Origin: Raphanus sativus
Lineage: Eukaryota > Streptophyta > Magnoliopsida > Brassicales > Brassicaceae
Direction: 5' to 3'
Assembly (NCBI RefSeq): GCF_000801105.2
Contig: NC_079513.1
Span: 28,351,228 to 28,415,227, forward strand
Length of the DNA: 64,000 nt
Positions within the stretch are counted from its first letter, which is position 1. Each line of letters begins with the position of its first letter. Position numbers and translations under genes: made by a program. The notes beneath the pieces are model-generated. The model was not told the DNA's origin. It saw only the letters and a list, made by a program, of their open reading frames with translations, and ran no database searches. Below are positions 13,403 to 24,528 of this stretch, in pieces.

Positions 13403-16066
13403 CTAAAGCACAATATCTTCTTCCAGCTGTAGCTTCCAGTATTTGGGATCTAACTCCGCCTGTTCCAAGTATTTTCATAATTGGTATTTACCCTATTATC
13501 AGTCACAGAAGCGCTTCACCACCAAACTTTTACTTGCAAATAAAACAGTACCTGAAGTGTATTCTTGTTATTATTAGTATGGTAGTCTTTCCACAGGAAG
13601 GCGCAACCACGAGCTTCCATGTGGTTTATAAGAGACGGAAGAAGTAGTGATCTGAGGGAAGCGTGGAGTTTCACTTTTCTTAACCCTCCACACCCAACCA
13701 ACGCTGCTGCTACTCCACTCGGGCTCAAACCCCTCGTGTTCACTGCCGCTATGTTCTGCAAACACCCTATGTTTGCTAGCGACACAAGTCCCACATCTGT
13801 CACCCCCGTGTCCGACACGCTTATCTGCAACAACCATTACAAAAGATCATCATCAACAAAGGGTTCCGTGACTGACTGACTGGAGGGGGGGTGGGTATTC
13901 CTGAGTCTTTTACCTGTCTGAGGCTCTGTGAAAAGTGAGCGAGAGTGAGCAAACCGGAGTCATTGATGTATGGACACTTTTTCAAGTCGAGCTTGGTGAG
14001 CCGCTTACATCGCACAGCAATGGCGGCAAGTCCTTGGGAAGTGATGTAAGGGCATCCCCGGCTCTCGAATGTTTGTAACAATGAGCATTTGGACAATGAG
14101 AGCAAGGACTTGTCTGTGATGTCTTTGCAGTATGATATGTTGATTGTTTCGAGATGACAGCAGCCTTGTGCGATGGACGAGAATCCTATGTCTGTTATTC
14201 CGACCGACCTGGTGGAGGCCATAGATAACAAGAGACTGAGAATGGCCCGCTAAGAAAACTTAGTTTAAGCGCGCACACACACACAATGACAAACCTGTAG
14301 AGATCAAGTTCACGGAGATTAGAGCAGCCCATACCAATGTACGAGAGTCCTCTGTCTGTTATATTCAGACATATTCCCAACTTCAACGAGGAAAGACTAA
14401 GACAAGTAGATATGGATTTTAGTCCTGCACCCAAACAAGCACAAGCACAAGCACGCACGCACGCACGATGAGATGAGTTTAGTTTACCTACTTATCCGAA
14501 AAGAGTGAGAAAAAAAAAAAGAACCTTGATCATCAATCTCATTGTCAGTAAAGTCGAGCTCTTCAAGTAGGCGACACTTGTGACCGATCAACCAAAAGGC
14601 TTCTCTGGAAACAAGAGAACAAGACTCCATCTTCAAAGAGACAAGTAAGGGACAAGAATTGGCGAGTTGGGTGATTGAAACTCCAGTTAGTTTCCGGCAA
14701 CAGGTGATATCAAGTTTTGTAAGGCCTTTGAGTTTCATTACAAGAGAAGAAAGACCTTCATCAGTTACAGTGACACATTTGCTTAGGCTAACCTCCCTGA
14801 GGGAAGTGCACAGAGTGCCTATCGCCTTCAACCCATCACAAGTTACCGAACAACCATCCAACCTGATCGACTGTAGTAATGCTGAAACCTTGTTTAAGCT
14901 ACTTGCAAAATCCAATGAGATGACCTAAAATCAGGAAAAACCAAAACAAACTCGATCATAGAGAAGAGAGGAAAGCATATGTTTTTGGGGTAATAAAAAA
15001 AAAAGAGGAAGAACTTACAGAAGGAGAGTGTGATAGATCAAGGCGCTCGAGACATGGGGCCCCGCTTAAAAGTGAGGTTAAACCTCTCTGAGTTAAATTC
15101 TGGCAGCTCGATGCATCAAGGTTCTACAGAGAAAATGACAGTTTATTTCTTTTTTAAGTAAAATCTCAAAGATGGAAACTAAAATATGTTTTACTACCTT
15201 TAAGGAGTTGCAGTGATGGGTGAGTGAATTAAGAGAGTCATCATCGACACCGAAACAGCCTTGTATAAGAAGTTGTTCAAGGTGTTGAAGTTTGAGAACA
15301 TCATGCAAGCACTTGCCTGTGATCTGTAAGTAAGGAAAGATACGACAAGGACATATTCTCTCAATAAATTAAAGAATGAAAAGCTTATGATTAAATCAAC
15401 AAGAGGGGAGGAGAAGAAAGAGACGGGCAAGTAGGAGAGGTCTAAGGAGCGAATGTCCTTGCATTTGAGGGAAAGGAGAGCAACTCCTAAATCACCGACG
15501 CCAACACACCATTTCAAGCTCACATTCTTCAGCTTCCTACATCCTACCGCTATACATCCTATTCCCATGTCCGTCACCTTCTTGCATCTCTCCATCTTCA
15601 GCCTCTCCAAGCTCTTCGCCTCCGCCACCGCCGCCGCCCCCGCGTCCCTCATCTCAGTCGCGTTCGACAGGTCTATCTCCACCAGACTTACGCATTTCAC
15701 CGCCAGTCTCAGCAGCCCCGCCGCCGTGAAGGAGAATGAGCGCGATAAGTCCACGGACCTCAGCGTTGGTCCTGAGAGGCATCCCACGACGCTAAGCGCG
15801 TAGTCGGTGACGCGCGGGCAGAAGGTGAGATCGAGATCGGAGGTATTAGGGTACCTTTTAAGGATACGAGGAAGATACTCGGGTCGGAGAGGTCTAAGGG
15901 ATGTGCGGTGCTTGGACTCCATCTGGTAGAACCATTTACAGGTAAGAGAGAAGGATTTGAGATTGGAAGGGTTGTTCTGAGCCACCAAGTCTAGGATTAT
16001 GAACACCACCTCCTCCGATAGTAGATCCATTGCCTTCTCTTCAATCTGCTTCGCCTTCTTCTTCAT
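13403..16066 (-). CDS. RAE1: F-box/leucine-rich-repeat protein RAE1 (SCF E3 ligase receptor)
   Basis: Substrate receptor of an SCF ubiquitin ligase. The Arabidopsis counterpart (At5g01720, recalled) controls STOP1 stability in aluminium resistance. Exons: 15425-16066, 15198-15323, 15019-15123, 14525-14924, 14295-14424, 13914-14208, 13552-13824 and 13403-13459, giving 675 residues. The N-terminus has a lysine-rich start, then the F-box DLLSEEVVFIILDLV...KSFSLTCKWFYQ. About 18 cysteine-containing LRRs follow (such as DLTFCPRVTDYALSVVG and KLGICLNITDRGLSYIG). The end is LDPKYWKLQLEE. The chosen Met (16064-16066) begins MKKKAKQIEE; an upstream in-frame Met would add MVVS plus eight Lys. Exon 7 carries an extra YHTNNNK after FLWKD, apparently from an ATT microsatellite. 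Confidence 0.95.
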
Positions 16067-16413
16067 TTTCTTTTTCTTTTTCTTTTTTTTTGAAACAACC
16101 AAAAATTATTCTCTACTTACTGATTTTTATCAATCGAGAACACAGTTTCGATGATGATTTTTGCCCCCCCCCCACAGACTCACAGTTTCTATGGGAACAG
16201 AGAAGAGGACTCAACAACAAGACTTGGTAGAAAAGACTTGAAAGGAGAAGGAAGGATATTTTTTTACCATATCGCATATTAGCCCTTGCTCTTGTCCTAT
16301 CTATATATATATAGTAGGATGAGCTGTAGTTTAATGTTTTTTTCTGATATATATTTATTTTACTCTATATTTTTAACGTGTTATTTGTTTCTTGTATAAA
16401 TAATATTTTCCCC

Positions 16414-16457
16414 AGATGCATTTTATTTATTTTTGGTGTAAAAGATGCATTTTATTT
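16414..16457 (+). repeat. Tail-only insertion: 15 bp direct repeat
   Basis: AGATGCATTTTATTT at 16414-16428 recurs perfectly at 16443-16457 around a 14 bp insert ATTTTTGGTGTAAA. The insert shares TTTTTGGTGTAA with the one at 17660, which suggests a common source. Confidence 0.65.
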
Positions 16458-17382
16458 TATGATCATTGCTAGCTATAATTTTCTAAAATTGGTATGGAAT
16501 TATAAAGCATATACATTCAAATGAAATATCTTAATAATAAAAGAAAATGAATTATGACAAACTTGTTTACCATGAAAGTAGTCCGGTTTTGACTATTATG
16601 ATGTAGTATAACTTGATATATTTTAGAAATGAAAACACAAGAAGTAGTGAGGGTATTTGTGTAACTGTAAAAATGGATTAAATATAGAACCAACCGTACG
16701 GTCAAGGACGGAGAAGGGTATAAAGGTAAAGAGAAAAAAAGGGAGGTCGCAGTCAAGAAGTTAGGCCATTGGATATGTGTATATATGGTGGAGTAAGCAT
16801 GCGAGGAAGGACAGATTCGAGTGCGGACAGTACTTTCACTTCCTAAATATCTCTTTTCATTTTTTATATTCCACTAGTTGTTCCCCTAATCTTATCATTT
16901 CTTAACACAGCAATTGCAGATTAGTAAACTTCCTTGTTTTCTTACAGCATCTAATAATAGCTTTATCCTGCGTAATATCTATAACCACAGATATAATATA
17001 TAGACAAGCCGACCAAGAAAATGCTAAGAGATATATGCTCTCTTTTTCTTTGTCATCAAATGAGTATATATTCTTGTCTTGTACTCTGAAACTCGTGATC
17101 GTCAGTTAACAATGAAATATTCGATATCTAATAATCTAATGTTTCTGTTTTATCACATTTTAAACTAGTAGGAAGTGCGCCTTCTCTTTTTGGTACTGAC
17201 CTAATATTTGGTTATGTAATAGCTAAAAGTCAAATAAAATAATTGTTCTATTGACAATTTGACAAAAACAAATCTCAGGCTATGGACAGGAAGTCAGGAA
17301 GGGCTCAACAGAGACAGAACAGTAAATGTAAACTGTTTACAAACTTCAAGGCGTGACCGACTGACCGTACTTATCTATAACC

Positions 17383-17420
17383 AGACTATTTTTTTTACCA
17401 AAACCAACCAAGACTATTTT
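17383..17420 (+). repeat. Tail-only insertion: 10 bp direct repeat
   Basis: AGACTATTTT at 17383-17392 recurs at 17411-17420 around the 18 bp insert TTTTACCAAAACCAACCA. Confidence 0.5.
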
Positions 17421-17646
17421 AGGTGATGATAGATGATCTATTGTCTCTAAGGGGCAGGATATGCACCCAAGCAAATAACGTAATGCACCTGCCTAATCAG
17501 TCGTTATAGAGTAAATATTTACTCTAAATTTTGCATTACTCTTAACTTCCACTAAAATTTTACAATCATGTGAAATATTATTTTGTCATAGTATTCTTGC
17601 AGTTAAAGCAAAGAAAAATATTCACTCGTCTTGTCTAGAATTTCTC

Positions 17647-17690
17647 AGTAACAATATCTTTTTTTTTGGTGTAACTGAGTAACAATATCT
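17647..17690 (+). repeat. Tail-only insertion: 13 bp direct repeat
   Basis: AGTAACAATATCT at 17647-17659 recurs perfectly at 17678-17690 around the 18 bp insert TTTTTTTTGGTGTAACTG. Confidence 0.7.
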
Positions 17691-18215
17691 ACTATACATT
17701 TTCTCTTTTTCACAATTTTTTTTTCACTTAAAACACCAACCAGACCCAATAACACTTGCACAATTATTTCGTCATACATCAATACTATACTAAAAGGTAA
17801 ATAACTTGAAAGGAGAGAGTGTCCACGTCACTCATTTAATTCGACCAATGAGAGCTCAGCATACATCCACGTCAAAACTTCTTTCCCTCTGATGGGCTTG
17901 AACCGAACTCGGTCTCTGGGCTTTGAATTCGCGGTGTGTCGGGCTTTCCAGCGTCGATACTCTCCCCCTTTCTCCGCCCCCAGACTTTTCCCCTTCATCT
18001 TCTCCCAACGTTTTACTTTTTCTCTGTTACCTTCTCAATCAATGAAGCTGTTAAAGCTATTCTTTAATGTTGTGATCCATCTCCCTTGATACTTCTCTCT
18101 AAGTCTCTATCTCTAAACCTAAATCTATCCTAAATAAAAAAACTTTGACTATTTCATTTCTCCACTGGTTCGTTTCTGATCGGTTCGCACGTTTGTCTCT
18201 AATATTTCTTTCGAT

Positions 18216-19148
18216 ATGGCACTTCAGTGTTTTGTTGATCTAATGAAGTTTAATTCTCGCTCTCTTATGCCGAGCTTAGTGGAAGGAAACGGACACGGAT
18301 TCTACCAGTCTCTGGGTCTGAATTACTCTTGGCACCTTGGAGCCGTAATGTTGTTATTGGTATGTTTCTCTTTCTGGTTATGAATGATTGGTTTTGATTA
18401 ATGTTATTTGATTAATGTTATTTGATTAATGTTAATGTTATCTTCTCTGGAAAAAAATTAGATCATTGATTGACTTGGATTCTGAAGATGAGTTCTTGCG
18501 AATGGATTCAGAAACCAGAAATAAGTAATCGTGAGTAAACTCCTCCTGTTCAAAAGTTTTAAACCTCAAGTTTGCTATTTCTGTAATTTTTTGTTGACTA
18601 GATACTGATATTAAGTTATCTGGCAATCTCAGGGAGCTTCTCGCCGTTTTACCACACATAAGAAGAGTATTGTAGAGATTGAATCGGTTGGTGTTGCTGG
18701 TAAAACTGTGAGCCGTGTTAAGAATTAACACACTTCCGCCTAGAGGTAAAGAAAAGTTTGAAACCGTTCTCTTCACAAACCCTTTAGATATCAAGTATGT
18801 ACCATCGTGTACACAGATTCTGACTACAGTATGTTTATGTGCAGTTTGTAGCCGATGATCAAGAACATACGGATGACGATTAGGATATCAAGTCTTTAGA
18901 AGATGGTTTTGTAAGTTGTCACGATAATGCTTTTTTTTCCTATATCTTCATGATAAGAGTTTGTCTGGTTATCTTGAATCTCTTAAGGAAAACATATATG
19001 GTTCTAAACTAATTCAGCTTTTATATACCGACCTTTTTGGTAATGACAGGTTTCTGTGACTCCACTGTCTCTACTTCCAAACATAGATTCAGAAACTCAA
19101 GCCGAAGCATCAGAATGGATCGACAAATACCTTAACGCTGATCAATGA
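18216..19148 (+). pseudogene. Captured gene fragment of unknown origin inside Helitron
   Basis: Starts with an ATG at 18216 opening MALQCFVDLMKFNSRSLMPS and shows intron-like breaks. A later exon-like piece ending near 19148 reads SETQAEASEWIDKYLNADQ and then stops. Stops and frame changes lie between, so no intact protein is made. The pieces have codon-like composition, but I do not recognise the source gene. Confidence 0.4.
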
Positions 19149-19261
19149 AAAAGGGTGATGTGGCCAAAACACTGCCAACATCTGGTAACTGGATTCTCTG
19201 CTTTTGTTTGTTCGTGTGGTTTTTGTTGTCATTTTAATCCTTTTAGTTTATTTGATCCCCC

Positions 19262-19770
19262 TAGAAGTCTCGTGATCAGATCTCTTACCAAGAAGTATCT
19301 GAATGATCCTTTTACAATTGATCTGGTGAGTAGCCTCGTGCCTGAAATTGCTCAGACTTTAATGATTGATCTTGGGGTTTATAATTGTTGTTAATGAAGT
19401 GCCTTATCTTATGTGAAAATCTGTACTTTTGTGTTATCTTTTGCCTGACTGTTATGTGTTGTATAGGTTGGAGATTCTGATCAAAAGCTCGCAGATGGAA
19501 TTACAATGTATTCTATCATGGCAGATTCTTATGGTAGGGCTTTAATTATTGGTCCTCTTCTGCTGTATAGTCTATACGGTAGGATATATATATATTTCAG
19601 TCTGGTTTACAATCATTGCATAAGGATTAATCTAACTATTTCAACAACTGGATATGGTTTCATGGCAGGCTCTCCATCAATCTACATAGGTTTATGTGTG
19701 AGGAGTTACGAAATAGGATTTGAAATGAAGCCAAAGATTATCTATAAGAGTCGTCACCCAAGCAATTGAA
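19262..19770 (+). pseudogene. Captured fragment of a PMH/RH9-RH53-type DEAD-box helicase
   Basis: Two exon-like pieces match the middle of mitochondrial putative RNA helicases PMH1/PMH2 (recalled from memory). The first is IRSLTKKYLNDPFTIDL (about 19278-19325), which ends at a GT donor. The second is VGDSDQKLADGITMYSIMAD followed by SYGRALIIGPL (about 19469-19555). The helicase ATP-binding motifs are absent, so this is only a short internal slice, with introns kept. That is typical of Helitron DNA-level capture. Confidence 0.7.
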
Positions 19771-20440
19771 TCCAGCTTCTACACTCATTGCTAGAACAAT
19801 ACAAACCAGCTGCTCAGGGATTTTGTAGAGAGTTACATCATGAATGATCTTCATTATTTGTTAAGTGTCTTCTCCCAGACACAAAAAAGAACACAAAAAA
19901 TGTAAATGGTTTGTACTACACTTGGTTCTATATGTGAGCACCTTATACTAGACATTGTACAATAATGATGATACATTATCCAGTTTCCAGTCTTAATTAC
20001 TAAGTGATTCAGAATCTAACTTTGGTCTGATTTTGTCATTTAGTTGCCGTGTCTATCGTATGTTGCTGCAAAGCTTAAGACAATGAACGAGGTTTAGTGT
20101 ATTTTGTTTAGTTTACAAATTGTCTTTGAACTCCAGCAACTTTGTCTTTTATTTGCTACAAGGTTAAGATTTCATGTTCATGACTTCCTAAATCAATAAG
20201 TCTGCCTCAAAGCCATATGCAAAATAGATATCTTACCATAACATCTCAAATAGCAATCTGTTGAACTAATGGTTATGTCAAATATATACCAAGTTTAAGC
20301 TATATAGAAAGCATGCAACCATGTTAGTTAGAATTCACGAACAAGCTCATATATAGGTATGAATTGTCTTTTATAAATTACTAAGGAACTCTCATACATG
20401 TCTGAGTAAAAATCTAAAAGGAAAATTACAAATTGTTTTA

Positions 20441-20668
20441 CTAATTACTCTTTGTCTTAGTCATCTGTCCTTTATGTACAAAACTGAACAAAAAAAAAAT
20501 CCCAGTTTTGAGGCTGGTTCTTTTTAAATCAGTCAAATGGTATCCACTCTGTTTGCATTCTCTCCACCAACAAATATGAGTTTCACCAGGACATTGTTTT
20601 ACGACATATACATGCTGAGGTTTAAAGCATACATTATACTTGCATATCTTGGTATCATCATTGCTCAA
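20441..20668 (-). other. Cys-rich minus-strand ORF in Helitron
   Basis: A 75-codon ORF with Cys spacing CKYNVC...CPGETHICWWREC, unlike random AT-rich sequence. It may be part of another captured gene in opposite orientation, but no family was recognised and splice borders are unknown. Confidence 0.25.
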
Positions 20669-21035
20669 AATCCCTCGGTCAACAAAATTACAGGTCAGAT
20701 TATTATATAATGTATATCTTACTATGAGGATATCTTACTATGTTTATAATTCTTTTATAGGTAATGAACATAGAATCGTTTTTAAATGTTAGAAATGACA
20801 AAATTTATTGTATTATATTATTTCTAAACAAAATAGCAAATTATTTATAAATAATTAACCCGGGCGTAGCCCGGGAAACCACCTAGTATACATAAGAGTC
20901 TCTATACATAAACGTGTTGATACGTGTAATAACGAAATAATCTAACAGAGTTATTATCCATGCTTTCTGACACATCGCCATGTCAGTCTCTTCCGCGTAT
21001 GTGGTGGTTTTCTAGTGATTAGTTTATAAGGGGCG

Positions 21036-21074
21036 AAAGTTCTGAATGTTAGGTTCAAAAAAAAAAAAGTTCTG
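21036..21074 (+). repeat. Tail-only insertion: 9 bp direct repeat
   Basis: AAAGTTCTG at 21036-21044 recurs at 21066-21074 around a 21 bp insert that begins AATGTTAGGTTC and ends in nine A. Confidence 0.6.
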
Positions 21075-21616
21075 GTCTAGAATACTTCTTGGCTTTTCTA
21101 AAAATATATTTAAATTACAGTTGCATCAAGTAAGAAGATAATGTGCAACAAGAAAGAGCTAATGGACTAGGTTTTATTTTTTAAAATATTCACTAGATTT
21201 ATAAATATTTGCATTATGAGATCATTTTTAATATGAAATATATATGATATAGAACATATATAATCTATATATTATATATTATTACTATTATTTTTATATT
21301 ATATATTATTTTAACATCTGTACTATATTGATATATCATTACTAGAATAATTTTTAATATCATTATAATTTAAATTACTAAAATTCTTATAATACAATTA
21401 ATTTTTGGCTCATCAGATATACTATATTTTTCACTAACTAATTATAAAATTAATTACTAATCTACAAAAAAATCTTAAATAAAATAATGGAATTAACTAA
21501 TATGATTTAAAATATGTCAATTAAAAATACTGTATAATAAAGATTTAGTAATAATTTTGTCTTCTATTTTTTAAAAAAAATTACTAAATAAATGTTATTA
21601 GATAGGAATTCCAAAT

Positions 21617-21657
21617 AAAGACTATAGATTATGTTTTTTTTGCTAAAAAGACTATAG
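21617..21657 (+). repeat. Tail-only insertion: 11 bp direct repeat
   Basis: AAAGACTATAG at 21617-21627 recurs at 21647-21657. The similarity continues downstream (ATTATGTT versus TATATGTT), so the duplication may be up to 19 bp around a short T-run plus GCTA insert. Confidence 0.5.
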
Positions 21658-21985
21658 TATATGTTGAGCGAGAAAAAGAAAAAAAAAATAAGTAAGAATA
21701 TGACAAAGTATCGATTGTTTCTGATTTTTTTCTACATGAGAGACTACATGAGATTCAAATTTAGTGCCTTTTTGAGAACTCCATTGCTTAACAATTAACA
21801 TCTTGATTTTATGGTTGTTATAATAGTTTTTTTTTAATTCTTAACTTTCAAGTTATTAGGTTTATTAAATTTAATAACTATTCAATAATTTCTAGTAATT
21901 AAAATGTGTTTTTGGTTAAATAATTTGTTACATCTAGTTCATCCGAATTCAAACTGTTGCATATGAACAAACATAAACAAATAAC

Positions 21986-22030
21986 AAAATCCTTTCGAAC
22001 TCCTTTTTTTTTTTGAAAAAATCCTTTCGA
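21986..22030 (+). repeat. Tail-only insertion: 13 bp direct repeat
   Basis: AAAATCCTTTCGA at 21986-21998 recurs perfectly at 22018-22030. The 19 bp between is ACTCC, a T-run and GAA. Confidence 0.5.
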
Positions 22031-22101
22031 CTCTTTTTCCATTATATCGTTAGTTACTTAAATTTTTGAAAAAAATTTTAATCTAAAACGACTTTATATT
22101 C

Positions 22102-22145
22102 TTGAAGAAGTATTGTTGGGCCTTTGAAGAAGTATTGTTGGGCCT
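22102..22145 (+). repeat. Perfect 22 bp tandem duplication with TGGGCC word
   Basis: A 22 bp unit starting TTGAAGAAGTATTGTTGGGC occurs at 22102-22123 and 22124-22145. Each copy carries a TTGGGCC (site II type) word, doubling that element about 370-400 bp upstream of the LURP-one start codon. Confidence 0.75.
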
Positions 22146-22355
22146 TTAATCATGTGAACAAACTAGGAATCTTTGTGTTAAATTCGTGATGAAATATCGG
22201 ACACATTCATTTACTTCATAAATAAGCCTTCGAAAAACAAGCCTTTTTAAATAAAAAAGTGCGTAAAGTTCTGTTCTCAAGAAGTTTTTTTTAAAAGTCA
22301 ACATATTCGATCCAGATTTGTATTTCGGTAATAAATCATATAAAGTTCTTTAAGC

Positions 22356-22405
22356 TAGCTAAACTTTTTTTTTAAGTTGTCAAAAAGAAAAAAGTAGCTA
22401 AACTT
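22356..22405 (+). repeat. Tail-only insertion: 11 bp direct repeat
   Basis: TAGCTAAACTT at 22356-22366 recurs at 22395-22405 around a 28 bp insert made of T7, AAGTTGTC and an A-rich run. Confidence 0.6.
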
Positions 22406-22510
22406 ATCTTTTCGGCATATACTGGCGGCGAAAACAAAAGAGAGAGAGAGAGAGAGCATATACAAAACAAAAAAAAACACCCTAGCCAAAGTTGGAGAAG
22501 AAAGAAGAAA

Positions 22511-23735
22511 ATGGAGCAGTCTTATGTGTATGCTTACCCACCAGGCACGGCTCCACAGCCTCCACAAGGCGGTGGCATCGCCGGAGTGATAGTGGATCCA
22601 AGGTTCTGTGCTCCGTATCCCGTGGATCTGGCGATCGTGCGGAAGATGATGACGCTGACTGACGGTAACTTCGTTATAACGGACGTTAACGGGAACTTGC
22701 TGTTCAAGGTGAAGGAGCCGGTGTTTGGTCTTCATGACAAGAGGGTTTTATTGGATGGTTCTGGATCTCCTGTCTTGACTTTGAGAGAGAAGGTCCTGTT
22801 ACAAACCTAAATTAAGATTTGGTTTGTATGTACTAGCTAGATTTGGTTTGTATGTACTAGTTAGCTAAGCTAGGGCTTTAACTAAATTGAATTAAATTTT
22901 ATATTGCAGATGGTGAGCTTGCACGACAGGTGGCAAGTATTTAGAGGAGGGAGTACGGAGCAGCGTGATCTGCTGTACACGGTTAAGAGATCGTCGATGC
23001 TTCAGTTTAAGACCAAACTCGATGTGTTTTTGAGTCACAATAAGGATGAGAAGAGATGTGATTTTAGGGTCAAAGGGAGCTGGTTCGAGCGCTCTTGTGT
23101 CGTCTATGCCGGCGAATCTGACGCCATCGTTGCCCAAGTAAACTCTCTCTTTCTTTATTTTCACATTTATTCGAGTGGGACCCTACCTCTGTCCTCTTAG
23201 TCAATCAATATTTATGTCATCTCTCTCTCTCTCACATGTGTACGATTTAGCAGTTTTTTATAACCGGTTCTGGATCAGATATTTTGGTTTAGCACGGTTT
23301 TAGATCAGTTGGGATCGATTTTCAAAATCTTAACTGCTGTGACAGCATTTTCTTTCTTTAGGTTTTGGTCAGATTATCCGGAATAAACATATGGTTAGCC
23401 TATATAACTAAATTGGTAGTTTAAGCATGTGTGTTATGAATTGTTAGAACATTTGATCAAAAAGAAAAAATGAATTGTTAGAACAATCAACATTTGTTAA
23501 ACCAAATTTGGCAAAAAGAAAAACATTTACTTGAATATTATAGGTGATTTAAATGGAATGGTTTGTATGTATTGTAAAACAGATGCACAAGAAGCACACG
23601 GTGCAGAGCGTATTCTTGGGAAAAGACAATTTCTCGGTGACTGTTTATCCAAACGTGGACTATGCCTTCATTGCCTCTCTCGTCGTCATTCTCGATGATG
23701 TTAACCGAGAAGACCGTGCCGCAGGCAGCAGCTGA
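22511..23735 (+). CDS. LOR15: LURP-one-related protein (tubby-like fold)
   Basis: 220-residue member of the LURP-one family (tubby-C-like beta-barrel fold), a group with one member induced by oomycete infection; the biochemical role is unknown. Exons 22511-22792, 22910-23137 and 23583-23735. The protein starts MEQSYVYAYPPGTAPQPP. It contains family blocks LTDGNFVITDVNGNLLFKV, MVSLHDRWQVFRGGSTEQRD and DEKRCDFRVKGSWFERSCVV, then HTVQSVFLGKDNFSVTVYPN, and ends NREDRAAGSS. It matches At5g01750 from memory. Intron 1 has a short tandem copy of TTTGGTTTGTATGTACTAG. Intron 2 carries a tail-insertion structure. A very long GT/GA microsatellite starts just after the stop codon. Confidence 0.95.
23436..23485 (+). 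repeat. Tail-only insertion: 16 bp direct repeat in LOR15 intron 2
   Basis: ATGAATTGTTAGAACA at 23436-23451 recurs perfectly at 23470-23485 around the 18 bp insert TTTGATCAAAAAGAAAAA. Confidence 0.7.
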
Positions 23736-23743
23736 TCAGATCA

Positions 23744-24513
<770 letters not shown>

Positions 24514-24528
24514 GTGGAATGCATTATG

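Larger units (their letters stand above)
16067..17778. other. Intergenic: RAE1 promoter, AT-rich
   Basis: 1.7 kb between RAE1 and the Helitron. The first few hundred bases are presumably RAE1 5' UTR and promoter, with a C9 run near 16165. No gene was recognised. Three tail-insertion structures lie in it and are listed separately. Confidence 0.5.
17779..20886 (+). mobile_element. Helitron, non-autonomous, with captured gene pieces
   Basis: The left end reads A|TCAATACTATACTAAAAGG, close to the TC...TATACTA.TAAAAGG start common in crucifer Helitrons. The right end has a perfect 7 bp stem, CCCGGGC-GTA-GCCCGGG (20859-20875), followed by AAACCAC and CTAG at 20883-20886, then host T. Thus it sits between A (17778) and T (20887), the Helitron target rule, with no target duplication and no terminal inverted repeat. 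Length is 3108 bp. No Rep/helicase is encoded, so it would need help to move. Inside are spliced fragments resembling host genes, including a DEAD-box helicase piece. Confidence 0.85.
20887..22510. other. Intergenic: AT-rich, LOR15 promoter side
   Basis: 1.6 kb between the Helitron and the LURP-one gene, very AT-rich around 21170-21560. No gene was recognised. It is dense in tail-insertion structures (21036, 21617, 21986, 22356), has a 22 bp tandem duplication at 22102-22145, and has a GA tract near 22440 in the presumed 5' UTR. Confidence 0.5.
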
